Assembly (NCBI GenBank): GCA_017542915.1
Contig: JAFXWI010000091.1
Location: 1 to 21,134 of the forward strand
DNA: 21,134 bases
Direction: 5' to 3'
Source: Paludibacteraceae bacterium
GTDB taxonomy: Bacteria > Bacteroidota > Bacteroidia > Bacteroidales > Paludibacteraceae
The translations under genes were made by a program, and so were the position numbers. The notes beneath the pieces were generated by a model. That model was given only the letters and a program-made list of their open reading frames with translations. It did not search any database and was not told where the DNA came from. Position 1 is the first letter of the stretch. Every line of letters begins with the position of its first letter. This document shows positions 1 through 7,600 of the stretch, piece after piece.

Positions 1-369
1 AGGATGTTTGACTAACTTGCTCAACACAGCATCTTCTATGATTATATCTGACTCTAAAAGCAAGGTATCTTGCTCACGCATGTAATCCTTCGCCAAATAC
101 AGAGAATAGATATTATTCGTCTTATCATAGATAGGATTTTCTACAAACACTAAAGGTGTCTGAACAGATACATTAGCCAAGTATTCTTGCAACTCTGCGC
201 CTTTATAACCGATAACGATAATTATACGACTCAAATGAAGCGCGTCTAATTGTCGTAACACGCGCTCTATCAGCGTCTCGCCGCCAACACGAATCATACA
301 TTTCGTATTTCCTTGCGTCAACTCTCCGAGGCGCTTTCCCATTCCCGCCGCTAAAATAATTGCTTGCAT
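1..369 (-). CDS. LicC-like sugar/choline-phosphate nucleotidyltransferase, 3' end outside the window
   Basis: The minus strand reads open from an ATG at 369 to the window edge (123 codons, no stop). The protein begins MQAIILAAGMGKRLGELTQG, the nucleotide-binding loop of the GT-A fold nucleotidyltransferases (LAAGxGxRL), followed by CMIRVGGETLIERVLRQL. Around residues 77-90 it has NPIYDKTNNIYSLYLA; the TNNIYSLYLA stretch is typical of LicC-type CTP:phosphocholine cytidylyltransferases and the related aminoethylphosphonate enzymes. Such enzymes use CTP to activate a small phosphorylated headgroup that decorates surface glycan. It lies 41 bp downstream of kdsD on the same strand and is probably read from the same transcript. 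Its base composition is visibly more AT-rich than the genes before it, as is common in capsule or LPS loci. The substrate cannot be set from this fragment. Confidence 0.8.
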   Translation of the reverse strand, partial: MQAIILAAGMGKRLGELTQGNTKCMIRVGGETLIERVLRQLDALHLSRIIIVIGYKGAELQEYLANVSVQTPLVFVENPIYDKTNNIYSLYLAKDYMREQDTLLLESDIIIEDAVLSKLVKHP

Positions 370-410
370 ATCTTTCCTTCTATTTTTTCTTTTTACCACC
401 CTTTCCGCCA

Positions 411-1385
411 TCAATGATAAAACCGTGTGCCGGGGAGGCAGGAGAAAGAGTCGATGACGCCACAGACTTTCGCATCGTTGTCGAGGACGATAAGCGAGTG
501 AATCGAATAGTGATTCATCGTCTCACCCGCCTCGACGATCTTGGCATTGCGGTTGATGGTCTTGGGGTTGCGGGACATGATCTCCGATACAGGCGTAGCG
601 AAGAACGACTGCCCGAGGCGTAACATCGCACGGCGGATGTCTCCGTCGGTCACGATACCCACAAGTTGGTCATTTTCTACAACGATGCCGACGCCTAATG
701 TGCCGTTGGTAACAATTTCTATTGCCTCTTTCATCAGCATTTTGGGAGTGAGGAACGGCAGGTTCTCCGAGACCATGAAGTCTTCCACTTTCGCTAAGAG
801 TTTGCGTCCGAGGTCTCCTCCCGGATGCAGCATTGCGAAGTCGGTGGGTTGAAAATGTGCCGCCTCGATAAGCGCACAAGCTAACGCATCGCCGAGAGCC
901 AAAGTGACCGTCGTCGAAGAGGTCGGAACGAGGTTCAAGGGGTCTGCCTCACGCTCCACGGAGATGTTCAGATGCACATCCGAACCTTGCGCCAAAAGCG
1001 AATTGGGGTTACCGGACATACCTATAATCGGTATATGCCGATCCTGAATCAGCGGCAAGAAACGCAGTAACTCCTCCGTAGCGCCCGAATAGGAGATAGC
1101 AAGCAGCAGGTCATCGTTGCCCACCATACCGAGATCGCCGTGATACGCGTCCAGCGGATTAAGGAAGAAAGCAGGCGTACCCGTACTCGCGAGCGTAGCT
1201 GCAATCTTCGAGCCTATATGTCCCGACTTGCCCACACCGGTAACCACCACTTTTCCTTTGCACTCGTGGATGAGTTGCACAGCACGGATGAAATCGTCGT
1301 TCAGACGCGGGATAAGTGCCATTATTGCAGATGCTTCCATCTGCAAGCACTCCATCGCTTTCTTGATAATTTGTTCGTTTTGCAT
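411..1385 (-). CDS. kdsD: Arabinose-5-phosphate isomerase (KdsD/KpsF/GutQ family)
   Basis: 324 residues, ATG at 1385. The family interconverts D-ribulose 5-phosphate and D-arabinose 5-phosphate, the first step towards Kdo. An N-terminal SIS domain (about residues 35-180) carries GVGKSGHIGSK (51-60), YHGDLGM (81-87), SYSGATEEL and PTSSTT, then LHPGGDLGRKLL (186-197). Residues equivalent to the catalytic set of E. coli KdsD (Lys59, Glu111, Glu152, His193) appear at K53, E104 or E105, E146 and H187. Two CBS domains follow (about 205-320). It starts 7 nt after the ispD-like stop, so the two are probably translated together. The C-terminus, GVIDSFSCLPGTRFYH, differs from the usual ending around HDLLRAGVV, so the last CBS helix may be replaced. 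It could serve LPS Kdo or a capsule; the neighbours suggest surface glycan. Confidence 0.93.
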   Translation of the reverse strand: MQNEQIIKKAMECLQMEASAIMALIPRLNDDFIRAVQLIHECKGKVVVTGVGKSGHIGSKIAATLASTGTPAFFLNPLDAYHGDLGMVGNDDLLLAISYSGATEELLRFLPLIQDRHIPIIGMSGNPNSLLAQGSDVHLNISVEREADPLNLVPTSSTTVTLALGDALACALIEAAHFQPTDFAMLHPGGDLGRKLLAKVEDFMVSENLPFLTPKMLMKEAIEIVTNGTLGVGIVVENDQLVGIVTDGDIRRAMLRLGQSFFATPVSEIMSRNPKTINRNAKIVEAGETMNHYSIHSLIVLDNDAKVCGVIDSFSCLPGTRFYH

Positions 1386-1392
1386 TGTATGC

Positions 1393-2082
1393 TTATTTTA
1401 AATCTTCTGCGTAAGTTATTTTGCGGTTCGCTTCCTCTCCGGAAACGATGAATATCGGTTGTTCGGGCATGTACGCTTGTACGATACCCACATCATCAGT
1501 CACAGCTACTTGCCCTTGGGCTAAGGCTCGTTCAAACGCCTCTTTGAGCACATCCAGATGAAAAGCCTGCGGTGTCTGAGCACGCATGAAATCCGCCCTT
1601 GAAGGGATCGTCTCCACCTCCTTCGTACCTCGTACATCGTCCCTTCGTACTTTGTATAAGGTGTCCGTCACAGGAACAGCAACAGTCACCGCCGCATGAG
1701 TCTCCAGAGCCTCAGCTACATCAGACAAGATACGCTGAGAGACGAACGGTCGTGCCGCATCGTGCAGCCAAAGGCTGATCTCTGATAACTGACCACTGAA
1801 AGCTTGTATGGCGTGCCACGAGCTCTCCCATCGTTCGGAGCCTCCGGCGATGATCTGACGCACCTTTTGCCATGTGTTCCGGCGGCAAAGCTCCTCTGCC
1901 TCTTTCAACCATTCCGGGTGCATGACGATGACGATCTCGTCTATACACGAAGCCGCTTCAAAGGCATCGACCGAGTGTTCCAAGACCGAACGCCCGTCCG
2001 AGAGGGGAATGAGTTGTTTTGGGATGTTCCCGCCAACACGTGTCCCCATACCGCCTGCTAATATGACTGCTATGTTGGTCAT
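1393..2082 (-). CDS. ispD: IspD/TarI-family cytidylyltransferase
   Basis: 229 residues, ATG at 2080-2082. The protein has AGGMGTRVGGNIPKQ (9-23), GGSERWESS (80-88), LHDAARPFVS (106-115), IPSRADFMRAQTPQAF (159-174) and NRKITYAEDL (219-228). These match the CTP-binding loop, the HDAxRP aspartate and the C-terminal lysine of 2-C-methyl-D-erythritol 4-phosphate cytidylyltransferase (MEP pathway, isoprenoids). The same fold is used by TarI/Bcs1-type ribitol-5-phosphate cytidylyltransferases. The form of the first loop, the RPFVS motif and the setting between kdsC and kdsD make a surface-polysaccharide role a serious alternative. The start overlaps the kdsC stop by one base (TAATG), indicating translational coupling. 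Family membership is firm; the substrate is not. Confidence 0.87.
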   Translation of the reverse strand: MTNIAVILAGGMGTRVGGNIPKQLIPLSDGRSVLEHSVDAFEAASCIDEIVIVMHPEWLKEAEELCRRNTWQKVRQIIAGGSERWESSWHAIQAFSGQLSEISLWLHDAARPFVSQRILSDVAEALETHAAVTVAVPVTDTLYKVRRDDVRGTKEVETIPSRADFMRAQTPQAFHLDVLKEAFERALAQGQVAVTDDVGIVQAYMPEQPIFIVSGEEANRKITYAEDLK

Positions 2083-2618
2083 TAGTCGTTGGTCCTATTG
2101 TTGAGTATTGCATCAGCGATCTCGCGTATCGCTCCCTGCCCTCCGGGTGTCTGGAGCACCCGAATACCCGGAACTGCGAGCACTTCCGGACGTGCGTTAG
2201 GAGGACAACACGGATAACCGACTGCCGAGAGAAGCTCTACATCGTTGATGTCATCGCCCACAAAGCACACACTCTCAAGCCCGATGCCTAACTCCTCACA
2301 GATCTCCTTAGCGGCCTCTAATTTGCTTTTGGCTTTGGGATTGACCTTGCTGCCGACTCCCAGATAGAGGTAACGCAGTTGAAGTTTCTCAGCGCGCGCT
2401 TTGACGACCATCGAGTTCTCGGATGTCAAGATGCCGCAAGGGATGCCTGCTTGCTGCAGACACACCATGCCCATACCGTCATAGACACAGAAACGCTTCA
2501 TCACCTCGCCTTCTGCGGTATAATACATACCGCCTTCCGTCAGACAACCATCGACATCGGTCAAGAACAGCTTGACCGACGATTTGAGATTTGAGAATTG
2601 AGATTTGAAATTTTCCAT
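2082..2618 (-). CDS. kdsC: KdsC-type HAD phosphatase (Kdo-8-phosphate or related nonulosonate phosphatase)
   Basis: 178 residues, ATG at 2618. A small, cap-less HAD phosphatase with LFLTDVDGCLTEGG (17-30, nucleophile D21 and general acid D23), KRFCVYDGMGM (41-51), ILTSENS (63-69), a conserved-type lysine near 98-104 and FVGDDINDVELL (119-130). The tail has GGQGAIRE (159-166), matching the GGxGAxRE element of KdsC. The family removes phosphate from Kdo-8-phosphate; close relatives act on KDN- or Neu-9-phosphate, and the TSEN motif in place of the more usual TGR leaves that open. Residues 1-14 (ENFKSQFSNLKS) are encoded by an AT-rich repeat tract rather than by recognisable family sequence, and the ATG lies inside it. 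Its stop overlaps the next start. The neighbouring kdsD supports a Kdo role. Confidence 0.88.
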   Translation of the reverse strand: MENFKSQFSNLKSSVKLFLTDVDGCLTEGGMYYTAEGEVMKRFCVYDGMGMVCLQQAGIPCGILTSENSMVVKARAEKLQLRYLYLGVGSKVNPKAKSKLEAAKEICEELGIGLESVCFVGDDINDVELLSAVGYPCCPPNARPEVLAVPGIRVLQTPGGQGAIREIADAILNNRTND

Positions 2619-2650
2619 TCTTAATTCTTAATTTTTAATTTTTAATTCTC
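2581..2650. repeat. AT-rich short-period repeat spanning the thiL/kdsC junction
   Basis: Two families meet here. On the minus strand, copies of AATTAAAA/AATTAAGA run from the last codons and TAA of thiL through the 23-bp gap up to the kdsC ATG. AATTTCAAATCTC-type units then continue into kdsC and encode its residues 3-13. The first family shares 13 bp (AAAAATTAAGAAT) with the tract at 18401-18435. The second resembles the tract at 18200-18235 and is read in the same orientation and a similar reading phase. Confidence 0.8.
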
Positions 2651-3715
2651 AAACGCGTTCCATCCTTGTGCCTTGAGGGCAAGTTCTTCGCCGTTACGAC
2701 CGATGAGGTTACAGCCGTATTCGGGTTTCGTAATATGCCCGATGATATACAGATCCTCCACCGGAATCAGTTTCTCGTAGTCGTCCAACGAACAAGTGAA
2801 AAGCAGCTCGTAGTCCTCGCCGCCGTTGAGGGCGCAAGTGACGATATTGAGGTTCATCTCTTCCGCCAAAGCCGCCGCCTGATAATCGATCGGCAGTTTG
2901 TCCTCGTAGATGCAGCAACCCACATTCGACTGCGAACATATATGCATCAACTCCGACGAGAGGCCGTCCGAGATGTCCATCATCGCCGTCGGTTTGACCC
3001 CCGCTTTGCGCAACGACTCCAAAATATCCCGTCTTGCTTCGGGTTTGAGCTGACGTTCCAAGAGGTACTCTTTGCCTTCAAAGGCAGACACCCCTTCCGT
3101 CTTCTCATCAGAGGAGGGATTGTTTCCATAGTTGGTGGAACGCTGAACCATCAGCTCTCTTTCAAGCAGTTGTAGACCCATATAAGCCGTTCCGAGGTTG
3201 CCGGAGACGCAGATGAGATCATTCAGTTTGGCACCGTTACGATAGACAATATCCTTCTCGTCCGCTACGCCTAAGCAGGTAATCGAGATCGTCAGACCGG
3301 TCATGGACGCACAGGTGTCTCCACCCACGAGATCAACTCCGTATCGTTCGCACGCAAGGCGAATACCGGAATAGAGTTCCTCTATATCCTCAACCGAGAA
3401 CCGTTTGCTGATACCCAAACCGACCGTAATCTGGGTCGGCGTACCGTTCATGGCATATATATCCGAGAAATTGACCACCGCTGCCTTGTAACCAAGGTGC
3501 TTAAGCGGCACGTACTCCAAATTGAAATGCACGCCCTCCAGCAGCATATCGGTCGTCATCAGTACACGACTCTCTTTTGTATTTTTCCCTTTGTTAAAAT
3601 CCATTACGGCACAATCGTCACCGATGGATTTTTCAGTCGATGGCTGGACCGTTTTCAGATCCTTGGTGAGGTGCTTGATCAAACCGAACTCACCGTATGT
3701 AGAAATTTCTGTCAT
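2642..3715 (-). CDS. thiL: Thiamine-monophosphate kinase
   Basis: 357 residues, ATG at 3715. The enzyme phosphorylates thiamine monophosphate to thiamine pyrophosphate in the cytoplasm. Family motifs in order: GEFGLIKHL near the N-terminus, SIGDDCAV, TTDMLLEGVHF, NFSDIYAMNGTPTQ, LVGGDTCAS, LLERQLKPEARRDI, MDISDGLSSEL and GGEDYELLFTC. All match ThiL of the PurM-like superfamily. It is the first gene after a well-formed promoter (3762-3792) and probably heads the operon with kdsC. The segment between LLEREL and LLERQLKPEARRDI contains a polar stretch (about STNYGNNPSSDEKTEG, bases about 3085-3150) that looks longer than usual and may be inserted sequence. No TPP riboswitch (THI box) is visible in the roughly 40-nt leader. 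Confidence 0.95.
   Translation of the reverse strand: MTEISTYGEFGLIKHLTKDLKTVQPSTEKSIGDDCAVMDFNKGKNTKESRVLMTTDMLLEGVHFNLEYVPLKHLGYKAAVVNFSDIYAMNGTPTQITVGLGISKRFSVEDIEELYSGIRLACERYGVDLVGGDTCASMTGLTISITCLGVADEKDIVYRNGAKLNDLICVSGNLGTAYMGLQLLERELMVQRSTNYGNNPSSDEKTEGVSAFEGKEYLLERQLKPEARRDILESLRKAGVKPTAMMDISDGLSSELMHICSQSNVGCCIYEDKLPIDYQAAALAEEMNLNIVTCALNGGEDYELLFTCSLDDYEKLIPVEDLYIIGHITKPEYGCNLIGRNGEELALKAQGWNAFEN
3085..3150 (-). repeat. Possible in-frame inserted segment within thiL
   Basis: This stretch encodes a polar, low-conservation segment between two conserved ThiL motifs. It contains the near-palindromic motif CCTCCTCTGATGAG on the minus strand. It resembles the other in-frame insertions of this window in position (a loop) but belongs to none of their sequence families, so the call is tentative. 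Confidence 0.3.
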
Positions 3716-3761
3716 ATCGTTTTAAATCCGCCAAATAGGGCGTATGCATATAATGAGCATG

Positions 3762-3792
3762 CAAAGGTAACAAAAAAATCCCGAATACCAAA
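3762..3792 (-). promoter_or_regulatory. Promoter for thiL operon
   Basis: On the minus strand a perfect Bacteroidota -7 element TACCTTTG (3769-3762) lies 19 nt downstream of TTTG (3792-3789). The predicted transcript start leaves a leader of about 40 nt before the thiL ATG. Confidence 0.75.
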
Positions 3793-3849
3793 GAATAAAG
3801 AACAAAATTTCAGAAAAAGCACTCTTTTTTATAAAAAATTACGCGCACG

Positions 3850-3881
3850 CTTGCGTATATGAAAAAAAAGTAGTATTTTTG
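3850..3881 (+). promoter_or_regulatory. Promoter for ruvA-sprA
   Basis: A -7 element TATTTTTG (3874-3881) lies 20 nt downstream of CTTG (3850-3853). The -33 element is part of TTGCGTATATGAAA (3851-3864), which matches 12 of 14 positions of the palindrome found in both promoters at 16803-16878. The gap from motif to -7 box is 9 nt in all three. The leader that follows contains a small hairpin, GTGTGT paired with ACACAC, near 3891-3911. Confidence 0.72.
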
Positions 3882-3943
3882 CAGGCTTTTTGTGTGTGAG
3901 TAGAAACACACCATACATAGATACAATAGAAATTCATAGAAAA

Positions 3944-4576
3944 ATGATCGAATATATCAAAGGCATATTAACCGATTTGAACCCGACGGAGGCAGTCATA
4001 GAGGCTGCAGGGGTCGGGTACGGAATAGCTATCACACTGCCGACGTATAGTGCGTTGGTGGGGAAAGAAGTCGAAAGTCAAAAGTCGAAAGTCGAAAGCG
4101 AACCGGTGAAGCTGTTCATCTCTGAGATCATTCGCGAAGATACGCATGAGGTATATGGGTTTGTGACCAAGGCAGAGAGAGAGCTGTTCGAACTGCTGCT
4201 GACGGTGAGCGGTGTGGGCGCATCGACCGCACGGATGATCATGAGCGCGTTTAGCGCCGAGGAACTAAGGATGCTGATTGCTACCGGCAACGCGAAAGGT
4301 ATGGCGAAAGTGAAAGGACTTGGTCCCAAGACCGCACAACGTATCATCGTGGATCTGAAGGATAAAGCGCTGAAGATCGACTTAGGCGGCGACCCGACGG
4401 AGATTCCGATGTTAGATGTAGAGGCAGACAGCGGTGTGAAGGCAGAAGCGATCAGCGCGCTGACGATGTTGGGCTTTGCAGCAGCTCCCAGCGGTAAGGC
4501 AGTGGATAAGATCCTTAAGGCTCATCCGGATATGAAAGTGGAAGCGGTGATAAGGGAAGCATTGAAGATGCTTTAA
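3944..4576 (+). CDS. ruvA: Holliday junction branch migration protein RuvA
   Basis: 210 residues. I start at ATG 3944 because MIEYIKGILTDLNPTEAVIE is the family N-terminus; an in-frame ATG at 3890 would only add leader sequence. RuvA binds four-way DNA junctions as a tetramer and loads the RuvB motor. Domain I (about 1-75) ends in EIIREDTHEVYGF. The two helix-hairpin-helix motifs are VSGVGASTA (88-96) and VKGLGPKTAQRI (123-134). Domain III (about 160-210), which contacts RuvB, is intact. Residues about 42-54 (EVESQKSKVESEP) are not family sequence: they are encoded by a GTCGAAA-type repeat in the loop between LPTYSALVGK and VKLFISEIIRED. The TAA stop is also the first three bases of the tandem repeat that follows. 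A strong promoter lies upstream. Confidence 0.96.
   Translation: MIEYIKGILTDLNPTEAVIEAAGVGYGIAITLPTYSALVGKEVESQKSKVESEPVKLFISEIIREDTHEVYGFVTKAERELFELLLTVSGVGASTARMIMSAFSAEELRMLIATGNAKGMAKVKGLGPKTAQRIIVDLKDKALKIDLGGDPTEIPMLDVEADSGVKAEAISALTMLGFAAAPSGKAVDKILKAHPDMKVEAVIREALKML
4067..4102 (+). repeat. In-frame GTCGAAA-type repeat inside ruvA
   Basis: Units of the forms GTCGAAA and GTCAAAA are repeated head to tail, encoding VESQKSKVES. Bases 4069-4093 are identical over 25 bp to the reverse complement of 17451-17475, the tract in front of the DAHP synthase gene. The insertion keeps frame and falls in a loop of the N-terminal beta barrel. Confidence 0.85.
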
Positions 4577-4650
4577 GACCGCTTCGCTGTAAGACCGTTA
4601 CACTGTAAGACCGTTACACTGTAAGACCGCTGACAGAGTACAGATTGAAT
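4574..4650 (+). repeat. 16-bp tandem repeat between ruvA and sprA
   Basis: Units begin TAAGACCG at 4574, 4590, 4606 and 4622; the second and third are identical (TAAGACCGTTACACTG). The first unit begins with the ruvA stop codon. Each TTAC-ACT-GTAA junction can fold with a three-base loop, and the first unit has GCTTCGC, the complement of the GCGAAGC minihairpin. The last unit continues into CAGAGTACAGA (4634-4644), found again at 17428-17438. The tract nearly reaches the TTG start of sprA. No terminator is seen, so read-through into sprA is likely. Confidence 0.85.
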
Positions 4651-4662
4651 TACTGAAAGAAA

Positions 4663-7600
4663 TTGAAAAAGAAAATAGGATACATATTATTGGTTAGTCT
4701 GATGTTCCTGCTGCCGATGGTGGCAGGAGGGGTGTATGCGCAGGATGAGAAGACGCCTGTAGCACCGGTTCGTACCAAACCGAAGACGCTGAAAGAGCTG
4801 GTAGCCGAAGAGAAAGCCCAGAAAGCCGCAGAGAAAAAAGCCAAAGAGGAAGAGAAACAACGTCAAGAGGCAGAGAAGAAACGTCAGGAGGAAGCGAAAG
4901 CCAAACGGGAAGAGGCGAAGGCCAAACGCGATGCTGCCGTAGCTGCCGGAGAACCGATACCGGAAGATGTAGCGGACTACGTGACCGACACAGACAGCAC
5001 TATCTGGGCACCGACGAACGTCAAGCAACTCGGCGCACAGAACTACGGCGAGTTGACGAGTCCGAAAAGCTCCATGGACTTGCAGGATCCTGAGAACGTG
5101 ACCACTACCGTAGAGTATCAGCCGGAGACAGGACAGTATATCATCCGCACGAAGATCGGCGATTTGGATGTAGCTACGCCGTATATGCTGACGCAAGAGG
5201 AGTACAACCAGTACGCCGAGCGACAGATCATGCATAAGTATTGGCAGCAGAAAATCAGCGAAGTAGAGCATAACAACGAGCGTAAGTTCGACATCACAGA
5301 CATGAAGTTCAACATCGGTCCGGCGGACAAGGTGTTCGGTCCGGGCGGTGTGCAGTTGAAGATGCAAGGAAGCGCGGAGTTGCTGTTCGGATTCAAACAT
5401 CAGCATATATCGAACCCGTCGCTGACCCGACGCGCGCGAAACAATAATATATTTGACTTCGACGAGAAGATCCAAGCCAGCGTGCAAGGCAAAGTGGGTA
5501 CGAAGTTGAACTTCAACTTGAGTTACAACACCGAGGCTTCTTTCTCGTTTGACCAGCAGAACATCAAATTGAACTACAAAGGCGAGGAGGACGATATTAT
5601 CCAGAGTATTGAGGCGGGTAATGTGTCGCTTGACTTGCCGAGTTCGTTGATCCGAGGCAGCAAGGCGTTGTTCGGTATCAAGACGAACTTGAAGTTCGGT
5701 AAGTTCAAGATCCAAGCGTTGGTGAGCCAGCAGAACAGCGAGGCTCAGACGGTGAGCAGTAAGGGCGGTGCGCAGATGACGCGATTCGACATCAGCGGCG
5801 ATAACTACGATGAGAACCGCCACTTCTTCCTGAACTATTTCTTCCGCGACAACTACGAGAAAGCGATGTCGTCGGTGCCGTATATATCGAGCGGCGTGAC
5901 GATCAATAAGATCGAGGTGTGGGTTACCAACAAAAAAGGCAACTATGACCAAGCCCGTAACATCGTAGCTTTCGCAGACCTCGGTGAGTCGAAGCAACAC
6001 TCCCAGATGAACTGGGGTCCCGATCAGAAACCCTGTCCGGACAACAAGACCAACGGTTTGTACACCACGGTGATGGGAACGGCCTTCCGTCAGATAGATC
6101 AGACCGGTGCCGCCTTGGGTGCTTTAGGCATGGAGGGCGGTGTCGATTACGACAAGATCGAGTCCGCACGGCTACTCAACAGCAGCGAATATACGCTCAA
6201 TAGTTCCTTGGGTTTCATCTCTCTGAAAGCGGCGTTGAACCAAGATGAGGTCTTGGCCGTTGCGTACGAATATACGTACGGCGGACAGGTCTATCAGGTC
6301 GGTGAGTTCTCGACCGACGGTGTGCGCGACACGCTCAACAGAGACCCGCAGCAGGCAGCCAGCACGTTGGCTTTGAAGATGCTGAAATCGACATCCAATG
6401 CGCCGAGCATCAAAGGCAAAGGTACATGGGACCTGATGCTGAAGAATATCTACGCCTTAGGCGCTACGAGCATCAATGCTGATAAGTTCGAGTTGTATGT
6501 GACTTATCGTAATGACTCGGTGGGTACCGACATGCAATACCTTGCCGAAGGACCGATCAACGGCAAGCAGCTCATCCGTGTGATGAACCTCGACCGTTTG
6601 GATCAGAAGAACAACGTGAGTCCCGATGGACGATTCGACTTCTTGGAGGGTATCACGATACAGGCAAGCACGGGTAAGATCATCTTCCCTGTTTTGGAGC
6701 CGTTCGGTAGCCACTTAGCCAACGCTTTAGGCAACGACCCTGCGCTGACCTCCAAATACTGTTTCCAAGAGTTGTACGACTCGACCTTGGTGGTGGCACA
6801 GGAGATGAGCGAGAAGAACAAGTTCCGCTTGACCGGTAAGTACAAAGGCACCAACAGCAGCGAGATCCGTCTGAACGCGATGAACGTACCGCGAGGTAGC
6901 GTGACGGTGACCGCCGGAGGTGCGACCCTCATTGAGAACGTCGATTATACGGTCGATTACACCATGGGAACGGTGACGATCCTCAACACCTCGATCTTGG
7001 AGTCGGGAACAAACGTGGATGTGAAGTTGGAGAACCAAAGCACGTTCTCGATGCAGCGTAAGTCGCTGTTCGGTGCGCATCTGGAATATGAGTTCAGCAA
7101 GGATCTGGTCATCGGCGGAACGATCATGCACCTTCGTGAGCGTCCGTTGACGACGAAGGTGAATATGGGTTCGGAGCCTTTGGCGAACACCGTCTGGGGT
7201 CTGAATGCCAGCTGGAAGACCGAGCTTCAGTGGCTCACCAACGCCATCGATAAGGTTCCTTGGATCACCGCAACGGCTCCTTCGACCTTCGCTATCAACG
7301 CTGAGTTCGCTCACCTCATCCCTGGTCACACACGCGATGTGGGTAGTACAGGAACGGCGTATATCGATGATTTCGAGAGTACCACCACGAACATAGACGT
7401 ACACTATCCTAATTACTGGTTCTTGGCTTCTACGCCTTCGGTGATGCCGGAAGCGCAGATCCACTTGACGCACGACACTGCGGCTTATAACAAGAACCGC
7501 GCGCTGATGGCTTGGTACGCAGTCGATCCGATCTTCGGCTATCCGCAGACGAACACGCCGGATCATATCCGTAATGACCTTGCGGCTCTCAGCGACCACC

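Larger units (their letters stand above)
3716..3943. other. Divergent intergenic region thiL / ruvA
   Basis: 228 bp separate the two divergent start codons. The region holds both promoters and is AT-rich between them, with many A-runs. None of the short-period or hairpin repeats found elsewhere in the window occurs here. No RNA gene is recognised. Confidence 0.8.

Noticed and set aside
3716..3761. TPP riboswitch in front of thiL
   Set aside because: The leader is only about 40 nt and no THI-box elements (CUGAGA, ACCUGAUC) are seen.
3890..3943. Upstream start for ruvA
   Set aside because: The extra residues come from promoter-proximal leader and do not match RuvA, whose family N-terminus MIEYIKG begins at 3944.
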